Source: Sphingomonadales bacterium
GTDB taxonomy: Bacteria > Pseudomonadota > Alphaproteobacteria > Sphingomonadales > Sphingomonadaceae
DNA length: 42,331 nt
Direction: 5' to 3'
Assembly (NCBI GenBank): GCA_027483465.1
Contig: JAIXUQ010000091.1
Span: 1-42,331 of the forward strand
Of the stretch, positions 36,185-42,331 are shown piece after piece (position 1 is the stretch's first letter; every line of letters begins with the position of its first letter). Position numbers and translations under genes: made by a program. Under the pieces are notes generated by a model. The model saw nothing but the letters and a program-made list of their open reading frames with translations. It was not told the origin of the DNA and ran no database searches.

Positions 36185-36871
36185 TTACTGCAGCGGCTTC
36201 ACCGTCGGCGCCACGCCGGGCTTGGCCGGATCAAAGCGCACGCGCACCGTCTCGCCGCTGTTGCCGGGGAAATTGGTGAAGATCGCCGTCACCAGATTGG
36301 GCACCAGCCGGGTGAGATTGTTGCTGTTGGACACGGTTTCGGCGCGGCCTTCAAACACGCTCTGCTTGTCGGCGGTGCGATTGATGCGCATGGCCAGCGA
36401 GGTGTTGTACTGCGTCACGCTGTAGACGTCGTTGCCACCCCAGCCGCCGCCCCAGCCGCCGAAACCGGGGCCCCAGCCGCCCCAGCCGCCCCAGCCGCCG
36501 CCCCAATAGGGGCCCCAGCCAAAACCGCCCCAGCCAGCGCCAAAGCCCAGGCCGGGCCGGCTCTGCACCTTCTCGCGCGGCGCCGTCACATGATAATCCA
36601 GCTGCACCGTCAGCGCCGCGGTCGCCGGGCTGCTGGCTTCCTGGAAGCCGGCGGCGATCAGCTTCTGCTTCACCAGATTGGCATAGGTGGCAAATTCCAG
36701 CCCGCCCTGCAGTTCCTTGTCGCGCGGTTCGATCACGAAGCTGTTCCCCTGCGCGGACGGCAATTGCTGGAAGCGCGCCACCCGGGCTTCGAAACCGGTG
36801 GTGCACGCCGAAAGCGCCAGCGCCGCCACCAGCGGAAGCGCCACCCGGGCCGCGTGAGAAATGCTGCTCAT
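36185..36871 (-). CDS. DUF4136 family lipoprotein with Gly/Trp-rich segment
   Basis: A 228-residue envelope lipoprotein. The signal peptide ends in lipobox LSAC, with the lipidated Cys near residue 22, and ATG 36871 starts it with MSSISHAARVALPLVAALAL. The DUF4136 core follows: FVIEPRDKELQGGLEFATYANLVKQKLIAAGF, then a beta-rich LTVQLDYHVTAPREK. A low-complexity insert of glycine, tryptophan and phenylalanine (about residues 117-150) is encoded by CCCCAGCCGC-type repeats, and the final part has VSNSNNLTRLVPNLVTAIF. The family is unstudied beyond being an outer-membrane-linked lipoprotein of Bacteroidetes and Proteobacteria. Followed by a long hairpin. Confidence 0.82.
   Translation of the reverse strand: MSSISHAARVALPLVAALALSACTTGFEARVARFQQLPSAQGNSFVIEPRDKELQGGLEFATYANLVKQKLIAAGFQEASSPATAALTVQLDYHVTAPREKVQSRPGLGFGAGWGGFGWGPYWGGGWGGWGGWGPGFGGWGGGWGGNDVYSVTQYNTSLAMRINRTADKQSVFEGRAETVSNSNNLTRLVPNLVTAIFTNFPGNSGETVRVRFDPAKPGVAPTVKPLQ
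36435..36540. repeat. short tandem repeats within the DUF4136 gene
   Basis: Degenerate repeats of a 9-10 nt unit related to CCCCAGCCGC fill this interval and encode the GGWGG/GFGGWG run. Such tracts can change copy number by slippage; all units here keep the frame. Confidence 0.7.
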
Positions 36872-36959
36872 CGATTCGGACTCCACATGAACTTTCTGCA
36901 ATGAATGACGCGAAGCGTAGCCGGCCGCAAGTGTCTGGACGATGAACAACCGCGCAAGC

Positions 36960-37955
36960 TCACGCCCGGAAGCCAACGGCGCGGTGCACTTCGGCCAGCA
37001 CCGGCTCGGCAATGGCGCGGGCGCGTTCGGCGCCGCGCGCGCAGATCGCCTCGATCGCCACATCGTCATCCTTCAATTCGTTGAACCGGCCGGTGATCGG
37101 CGCGAGCTTGGCCACCATCACCTCGGCCAGCGCCGGCTTGAAGGTGCCAAAGCCCTTGCCGCCAAATTCGGCCAGCACTTGCGAAATGCTGCGATCGGTC
37201 AGCGCCGCCATCAGGTTGACCAGATTGGCCGCTTCCGGCCGCCCGGCAAGGCCCGCCGCTTCGGAGGGCAGGGCATCCGGATCGGTCTTGGCGCGCTTGA
37301 TCTTGGCGGCGATCGTGTCGGCATCGTCGGTCAGGTTGATGCGGCTCTGGTCGCTGGGATCGCTCTTGGACATCTTGGCGCTGCCGTCCCGCAGGCTCAT
37401 CACGCGGGTGGCGGGCCCCTCGATCACCGGTTCGGGCGGCGGAAACAGCTCAACGCCCATGTCGTTGTTGAACTTGATGGCGATGTCGCGCGCCAGTTCC
37501 AGATGCTGTTTCTGGTCTTCGCCCACCGGCACATGCGTGGCCTTGTAGGCCAGGATGTCGGCCGCCTGCAGCACTGGATAGGTGTACAACCCCACCGAGG
37601 CGCCCTCGCGGTCCTTACCGCTCTTTTCCTTGAACTGGGTCATGCGGTTCAGCCAGCCGATGCGCGCCGTGCACATCAGCACCCAGGCCAGTTCGGCATG
37701 CACGCGCACGCGGCTTTGCGGAAACAGGATGCAGCGTTCGGGATCCAGCCCGGCGGCGATCAGCGCGGCGGTCATCTCGTGGATGCCGCGCCGCAGCGTC
37801 GCCGGTTCCTGCGCCACCGTGATGGCGTGCAGATCCACCACCGAGAAGATGCATTCATGTTCATCCTGCATGCGCACCCAATTGCGGATGGCGCCCAGAT
37901 AATTGCCCAGGTGCAGGTTACCGGTGGGCTGGATGCCCGAGAAGATGCGGCTCAT
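36960..37955 (-). CDS. trpS: tryptophan--tRNA ligase
   Basis: Class I aminoacyl-tRNA synthetase, 331 residues. The N-terminus is the family's [23 protein letters not shown] with the HIGH-equivalent HLGN at 15-18, and KMSKS is at 194-198 ([14 protein letters not shown]). ATG 37955 overlaps the murJ stop (ATGA). The frame remains open upstream through murJ but those codons are shadows. TrpRS is often encoded right after murJ in sphingomonads. Confidence 0.97.
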   Translation of the reverse strand: MSRIFSGIQPTGNLHLGNYLGAIRNWVRMQDEHECIFSVVDLHAITVAQEPATLRRGIHEMTAALIAAGLDPERCILFPQSRVRVHAELAWVLMCTARIGWLNRMTQFKEKSGKDREGASVGLYTYPVLQAADILAYKATHVPVGEDQKQHLELARDIAIKFNNDMGVELFPPPEPVIEGPATRVMSLRDGSAKMSKSDPSDQSRINLTDDADTIAAKIKRAKTDPDALPSEAAGLAGRPEAANLVNLMAALTDRSISQVLAEFGGKGFGTFKPALAEVMVAKLAPITGRFNELKDDDVAIEAICARGAERARAIAEPVLAEVHRAVGFRA

Positions 37956-39523
37956 GATGGCTTCCGTCGCGCCCGCAGCCGGGCAAAGATGGCAGAAAGG
38001 GTGAACAGGCCCAGCAGGCGGGCCGCTGCCAGATACGCGAGGCCGCCGGCCGATATCAACAGGCCAAGCATCAGCGCCTGGGCCGGCAGCGCCGCTGCCG
38101 GGGCCACCGCCAGCCAGGGTGCCAGCAGCAGCAGGCTGATCACCATGGCCGTGGTGGCCAGCACCAGGCGCGGCAGCAGGCGGCGGGCGCGCTGATCCAG
38201 CGCGAACTGGCCGCGCCGGCGCAGCAGCCACCACAGGGTGAAGGCGTTCATCCACGCCGCGATCGCCGTGCCCACCGCGATGCCGACATGGCCCAGCGGC
38301 CACACCAGCGCCAGATTGGCCACGAGATTGACCAGCATGGAGGCCAGCGCCACCCTGACCGGGGTGCGCGTATCGGACCTTGCATGAAAGCCGGGGGTGA
38401 GCACCTTGATCAGCACATAGGCCGGCAGGCCCAGCGCAAAGCCGGCCAGCGCGGCGGCGGTGGCGGCGGTGTCGGCCGCGCCGAACTGGCCATGTTCGAA
38501 CAGCACGCGGATGATCGGTTCGGCCGCCACCACCAGCCCGGCGGCGGCCGGCAGGGTGAGCAGCAGCACCAGTTCGATGGCGCGGTTCTGCTGGGCAACG
38601 GCGCCGGCTGCATCGCCGCCGCCCAGCAGGCGCGACATGGTGGGCAGCAGCGCGGTGCCCACGCCGATGCCGATGATGCCCAGCGGCAACTGGTTGAGGC
38701 GATCGGCATAATAGAGCCAGCTGACCGCGCCTTCGCCCAGAAAGCGCGCCGCCAGCGCGGTGGAGATCAGCAGATTGACCTGCACCGCCCCCGCCCCCAG
38801 CGCCGCCGGCAGGATCAGCCGCAGCAGCGCCCGCACCTGCGGCGTGAGGCGCGGCGCGCGCAGCCGCAGGCTGACCCCGGCGCGGCTGCACGACCACATC
38901 AGCCAGGCCAGTTGCGCCACACCGCCCAGCGTGACGCACAGCGCCTGCACCCGGGCGGCGGCCACATCATCGCTGCCGCCCGACCACAACAGCCCGGCGA
39001 TCAGCACCAGATTGAGCAGGATCGGCGCCGCCGCATTCACCGAGAAGCGCCCGACCGAATTGAGCAGGCTGCCGAGCAGCGAGGTGAGGCTGATCAGCAT
39101 CAGATAGGGGAAGGTGAGCCGGGTGAAATGCACGGTGAGCGCGAATTTGCCGGCGCTGGCATCGGGGAAACCGCCGGTGAGCGCCCACACCACCGGCGCT
39201 GCTGCCACCACCATCACGGCCGTGAAGGCCAGCAGCACCGGCAGCAGCACCGCCAGCACCTCCTCGGCAAAGGCACGGGCGCCATCCAGCCGGCCGCCAT
39301 CGGCGCCGACCTGGCGGTTGAACATCGGCACGAAGGCGGCGGCAAAGGCGCCTTCGGCAAACAAGGCGCGGAACAGATTGGGCAGGCGCTGGGCGATCAG
39401 GAAGGCATCGGCGGCCAGCCCGGCGCCGATCAGGCTGGCCTGCAACACATCGCGCACAAAGCCGGCGATGCGCGACAGCAGGGTGAGGCTGCCGATGGTG
39501 GCCGTGGCGCGCAGCAGGTTCAT
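37952..39523 (-). CDS. murJ: lipid II flippase MurJ (MviN)
   Basis: A 523-residue inner-membrane protein with about fourteen hydrophobic helices that flips the peptidoglycan precursor lipid II to the periplasmic side. N-terminal [35 protein letters not shown] and the [21 protein letters not shown] motif are hallmarks, as are [34 protein letters not shown] around residue 250-285. The stop overlaps the trpS start. It lies 136 bp after the secB terminator region on the same strand. Confidence 0.95.
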   Translation of the reverse strand: MNLLRATATIGSLTLLSRIAGFVRDVLQASLIGAGLAADAFLIAQRLPNLFRALFAEGAFAAAFVPMFNRQVGADGGRLDGARAFAEEVLAVLLPVLLAFTAVMVVAAAPVVWALTGGFPDASAGKFALTVHFTRLTFPYLMLISLTSLLGSLLNSVGRFSVNAAAPILLNLVLIAGLLWSGGSDDVAAARVQALCVTLGGVAQLAWLMWSCSRAGVSLRLRAPRLTPQVRALLRLILPAALGAGAVQVNLLISTALAARFLGEGAVSWLYYADRLNQLPLGIIGIGVGTALLPTMSRLLGGGDAAGAVAQQNRAIELVLLLTLPAAAGLVVAAEPIIRVLFEHGQFGAADTAATAAALAGFALGLPAYVLIKVLTPGFHARSDTRTPVRVALASMLVNLVANLALVWPLGHVGIAVGTAIAAWMNAFTLWWLLRRRGQFALDQRARRLLPRLVLATTAMVISLLLLAPWLAVAPAAALPAQALMLGLLISAGGLAYLAAARLLGLFTLSAIFARLRARRKPS

Positions 39524-39607
39524 CGCCGCGGCCGCCCGTGGAAATCAAAAGCGTTGAACACGCCGCCTTGTCGGTGCGGCGGCACAAAAGTGCAAGGCCC
39601 GGCAACG

Positions 39608-39635
39608 AAAAAGGGCGGCCCACAGGCCGCCCTTT
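39608..39635 (-). terminator. rho-independent terminator after secB
   Basis: Read on the minus strand, an 11-bp stem AAAGGGCGGCC / GGCCGCCCTTT (39635-39625 and 39620-39610) with a TGTG loop (CACA on plus) is extended by T residues to give TTTTT (39612-39608). It lies 25 nt beyond the secB stop and should end the ribosomal-secB transcript before murJ. Confidence 0.85.
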
Positions 39636-39659
39636 CCACCCGTGCGGGCATCAGGGGAG

Positions 39660-40145
39660 TCAGGCGTTGCCCACCTGGCCCTGCTGCTGTTGCGCCATGT
39701 AGAGCGCACCAAAGTCGATCGGGTCCAGCATCAGCGGCGGGAAGCCGCCATCGCGCACCGCGTCCGCAATGATGCGGCGGGCAAACGGGAACAGGATGCG
39801 CGGGCCCTCGATGATGCAGAACGGCTCCAGCGCCTCTTCCGGCACATTCTGCAGGCCGAACAGGCCGGCATAGAGCAGCTCCACCATGAAGGTGGGGGTG
39901 CCATCAACATCGGCCTTGGCGCTGATCTTCAGCTCGACCTCATAGACGTCGTCGGCCGCCTTGCGGGCGTTCACGCCCACGTTCACGTCGATGCGCGGCT
40001 GGGACTGCATCTGCAGGCTGTTGGGCGCGTTCGGATTCTCGAACGAGAGATCCTTCACATACTGGGTGATGATCGCCACCTGCGGCAGCGGCTCATCGCC
40101 AAAGCCATTGTCCGGCGTGGCGCCCAGATCAATCTCGTCAGCCAT
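39660..40145 (-). CDS. secB: protein-export chaperone SecB
   Basis: A 161-residue cytoplasmic tetrameric chaperone that holds preproteins unfolded for SecA. Family motifs: QYVKDLSFENPNAP near the N-terminus, the central KADVDGTPTFMVELLYAGLFGL, and ARRIIADAVRDGGFPPLMLDPIDFGALYM at the end. AAGGAG precedes ATG 40145. It begins only 23 nt after the rplQ stop, so it is probably co-transcribed with rpsK-rpoA-rplQ, and is separated from murJ by a terminator. Confidence 0.96.
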   Translation of the reverse strand: MADEIDLGATPDNGFGDEPLPQVAIITQYVKDLSFENPNAPNSLQMQSQPRIDVNVGVNARKAADDVYEVELKISAKADVDGTPTFMVELLYAGLFGLQNVPEEALEPFCIIEGPRILFPFARRIIADAVRDGGFPPLMLDPIDFGALYMAQQQQGQVGNA

Positions 40146-40168
40146 CGGGCCGCTCCTTCACGAGGGAC

Positions 40169-40579
40169 TTATTCGTCGTCACCGGTCACGACCGGGCCGC
40201 TGTCCTGGCCCTTGGCCGACACGTCACGGTCAACAAATTCGATCACGGCCATCGGCGTGGCGTCGGAACGGCGGATGCCGGCCTTCAGCACGCGGACATA
40301 GCCGCCCTGGCGCTCGGCATAGCGCGCGGCCAGCACGTCGAACAGCTTCACCAGCTGGGCATCATCGCCCAGGCGGGCGTGGGCCAGGCGCCGGTTGGAC
40401 AGGCCGCCATGCTTGGCCAGCGTCACCAGCTTTTCCACGTACGGGCGCAGTTCCTTGGCCTTGGGCAAGGTCGTCTTGATCTGCTCATGCTTGATCAGGC
40501 TGGCGGCCATGTTCTTCAGCATGGCAATGCGGTGGCTGCTGGTGCGGCCGAGTTTGCGATGGGCAACGCCGTGGCGCAT
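40169..40579 (-). CDS. rplQ: 50S ribosomal protein L17
   Basis: A 136-residue large-subunit protein. The opening [20 protein letters not shown] is the L17 signature, with the [15 protein letters not shown] block near residue 45. A basic N-terminal core is followed by an acidic tail ending in GDDE. It is separated from rpoA by a 217-nt spacer with several hairpins, unusually long for this junction. Confidence 0.97.
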   Translation of the reverse strand: MRHGVAHRKLGRTSSHRIAMLKNMAASLIKHEQIKTTLPKAKELRPYVEKLVTLAKHGGLSNRRLAHARLGDDAQLVKLFDVLAARYAERQGGYVRVLKAGIRRSDATPMAVIEFVDRDVSAKGQDSGPVVTGDDE

Positions 40580-40796
40580 GGGTCTTCACTCCGTTCGTAT
40601 CGAAGCCGTATCAGGCACTTCGATCCAGGCTGATGATGGGGTCAGCCAGATGCCCCTTGCTTGCTCCGTGGCGGAGCGCCTGTGGCAAAGCCACAGGCTG
40701 ACGTCAGACCGGTTCCGGTTGGCGGCTGATGCCGCCGCCCGGCCCGGCTGGCCGGACTGCGCCGAGTCCGGGCGCGACACGCGCCCGGCCGGCTGG
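40580..40796 (-). other. hairpin-rich spacer between rpoA and rplQ
   Basis: No gene is seen in these 217 nt. Inverted repeats: CCGGGCGCG/CGCGCCCGG (40768-40776 and 40780-40788), GCCTGTGGC/GCCACAGGC (40678-40686 and 40690-40698), and GCTCC/GGAGC around 40662-40676. None is followed by a T-run on the minus strand, so they may stabilize or process the transcript rather than end it. Confidence 0.6.
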
Positions 40797-41858
40797 TCAG
40801 AACTCCTGTTCCAGCTTCTTGGCCATTTCCTCGATATTCTCGGGCGGCCAGCCGGCGATCTCCATGCCAAGCCGCAGGCCCATCTGGGACAGGACTTCCT
40901 TGATCTCGTTCAGCGACTTGCGACCGAAATTCGGCGTGCGCAGCATCTCGCTCTCGGTCTTCTGCACCAGATCGCCGATGTAGATGATATTGTCGTTCTT
41001 CAGGCAGTTGGCCGAACGCACCGACAATTCCAGCTCGTCGACCTTCTTGAGGAGGTAGCGGTTGATGCTGGCGCTGTCGTCCACTTCCACGGTGCCACCG
41101 GTGGCGGCGGCATGGGCCACCGGCGCGGCAACGGTCGCATCCTCGAAGTTCACGAACAGCTGCAACTGATCCTGCAGGATCTTGGCGGCATAGGCCAGCG
41201 CGTCCTCGGGGCTCAGGCTGCCATCGGTTTCCACCGTGATGGTCAGCTTGTCATAGTCCAGTTCCTGGCCAACGCGGGTGTTGTCCACCTTGTAGCTGAC
41301 CTGGCGCACCGGCGAGAACAGCGCATCAACCGGGATCAGGCCGATGGGGGCGTCGGCCGGCCGGTTGGCGCTGGCCGGCACATAGCCCTTGCCGGTTTCC
41401 ACCGTCAGTTCCATGTTCAGCGTGGCGCCGGCATCGAGGTTGCAGATCACCAGATCCTTGTTCATCACCTCCATGTCGCCGGTCACGGCGATCTGGCCGG
41501 CGGTGACCGGGCCGGGGCCGGTGGCGTTCAGGAACACGCGCTTGGCCTGATCACCGGCCATGCGGATCGCCACCTGCTTGATGTTCAGCACGATGTCGGT
41601 CACGTCCTCGCGCACGCCGGGCAGGCTGGAGAATTCGTGCAGCGCGCCGTCCATCTTGATGGCGGTGACGGATGCGCCCTGCAGCGAGGAGAGCAACACC
41701 CGGCGCAGGGCGTTGCCCAGCGTCAGGCCAAAGCCACGCTCCAGCGGTTCGGCGATGAACGCCGCTTTCTGCCTGCCGTCACCGGTGGGGCGCTGCTCCA
41801 GACGGTTCGGCTTCTTCAGTTCGGTCCAGTTCTTGGCGATGACTGCCACGGGGTTCAC
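40797..41858 (-). CDS. rpoA: DNA-directed RNA polymerase subunit alpha
   Basis: A 353-residue alpha subunit; the N-terminal domain (about 1-240) dimerizes and assembles the polymerase core, with [28 protein letters not shown] as its signature, and the C-terminal domain (about 265-330) contacts activators and UP elements, with [23 protein letters not shown]. The order rpsK-rpoA-rplQ is the standard end of the alpha operon. Confidence 0.98.
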   Translation of the reverse strand: MNPVAVIAKNWTELKKPNRLEQRPTGDGRQKAAFIAEPLERGFGLTLGNALRRVLLSSLQGASVTAIKMDGALHEFSSLPGVREDVTDIVLNIKQVAIRMAGDQAKRVFLNATGPGPVTAGQIAVTGDMEVMNKDLVICNLDAGATLNMELTVETGKGYVPASANRPADAPIGLIPVDALFSPVRQVSYKVDNTRVGQELDYDKLTITVETDGSLSPEDALAYAAKILQDQLQLFVNFEDATVAAPVAHAAATGGTVEVDDSASINRYLLKKVDELELSVRSANCLKNDNIIYIGDLVQKTESEMLRTPNFGRKSLNEIKEVLSQMGLRLGMEIAGWPPENIEEMAKKLEQEF

Positions 41859-41974
41859 CTCGATTGTGGGAGGGGTGGATCGTCACCCACCCGTCCCGTT
41901 GGACGATGCCATTGGACGATGAATGCGTTGCACGCTGGGCGCCGATGTCGGAGCCCGGCGCCAGGGCAGAACAA

Positions 41975-42331
41975 TCAGACGCGGCGGCGCTTGGGCGGAC
42001 GCACGCCGTTGTGGGGGATCGGCGTCACGTCGCGGATGGCGGTGATGACAAAGCCAACCGCCTGCAGCGCGCGCAGGGCGGATTCACGGCCCGAACCGGG
42101 GCCGCGCACTTCCACTTCCAGCGTGCGCACACCATGTTCGGCGGCCTTCTTGCCGGCATCCTCGGCTGCCATCTGGGCGGCAAAGGGCGTCGACTTGCGG
42201 CTGCCCTTGAAGCCCATGGTGCCGGCCGACGACCAGGCAATGGCATTGCCCTGCGCGTCGGTGATGGTGATCATGGTGTTGTTGAAGCTGGCGTTCACAT
42301 GCGCGACGCCAGAGGTGATGTTCTTGCGCTC
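41975..42331 (-). CDS. rpsK: 30S ribosomal protein S11 (5' end outside window)
   Basis: Small-subunit protein of the platform. The frame is open from the window edge: [37 protein letters not shown], so the start codon lies beyond 42331 and about ten residues are missing. The C-terminal [15 protein letters not shown] is characteristic. An internal GTG at 42298 must not be taken as the start. Confidence 0.97.
   Translation of the reverse strand, partial: ERKNITSGVAHVNASFNNTMITITDAQGNAIAWSSAGTMGFKGSRKSTPFAAQMAAEDAGKKAAEHGVRTLEVEVRGPGSGRESALRALQAVGFVITAIRDVTPIPHNGVRPPKRRRV

Noticed and set aside
36960-38939. Possible MurJ-TrpS fusion in one frame
   Set aside because: The open frame upstream of trpS is out of frame with murJ; trpS has its own ATG at 37955 with an intact family N-terminus.

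Overview
The window is GC-rich (about two thirds G+C in the stretches I counted) and reads as chromosomal core sequence of an alphaproteobacterium, most likely Sphingomonadales. Pointers are a PopZ/DUF2497 gene beside valS, the murA-DUF2948 pair, a UPF0262 protein, the five-gene F1 ATP synthase operon atpHAGDC without F0 genes, a glycine/tryptophan-rich DUF4136 lipoprotein, and SecB next to MurJ. Genus cannot be resolved from sequence alone. I see no phage, transposase, CRISPR or integron.

Layout. 1-7349: tRNA-Cys (minus), then on the plus strand a PCMT-family methyltransferase, a short PopZ, valS, a serine hydrolase, and a coupled ccmC-ccmD-ccmE-bioY group. 7350-7533 is a palindrome-rich convergent spacer. 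7534-12333 (minus) is a tightly packed operon: serine hydrolase, UPF0262, dcd, rarD, murA, DUF2948. 12358-16904 holds a small membrane-anchored protein (plus), a CorA-type transporter (minus), a cytochrome b / molybdopterin oxidoreductase pair and a MATE exporter (plus). 16974-22692 (minus) is radA-cvpA-cysS followed by a NifU-like scaffold and a CPA2 antiporter. 22778-30257 is an accessory-like stretch: M20 peptidase, a DSD1/RidA pair, a large patatin-like protein, an integral membrane protein and a lipoprotein. 30416-35339 is atpHAGDC, closed by a strong terminator. 35500-39523 carries small envelope proteins, trpS and murJ. 39608-42331 (minus) is the end of a ribosomal operon, rpsK-rpoA-rplQ, with secB directly behind it and a terminator after secB.

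How the genes work together. Several groups are translationally coupled by ATGA or TGATG overlaps: ccmD/E and ccmE/bioY, UPF0262/dcd, hydrolase/UPF0262, cvpA/cysS, RidA/DSD1, cytochrome b/molybdoprotein, murJ/trpS. DSD1 and RidA make a plausible D-amino-acid breakdown pair in which RidA clears the reactive enamine. The cytochrome b and the molybdopterin lipoprotein look like a membrane-anchored periplasmic oxidoreductase.

The most unusual signals are: (1) a roughly 280-bp patch of foreign composition inside valS (110 G+C of 240 bases in 3541-3780) that keeps the frame and replaces a stretch near the C-terminal coiled coil; (2) a small protein (12358-12714) that resembles the N-terminal domain normally fused to serine hydrolases of the type encoded divergently beside it, suggesting a split gene; (3) a recurring promoter pattern, TTGC-like -35, 16-18 bp spacer, TAG-type -10, at tRNA-Cys, radA, atpH and the two hydrolases, in some cases placing the start site at or near the start codon; (4) ccmCDE followed by bioY instead of ccmF, and a pcm-popZ junction without the tolC gene usual in this order.
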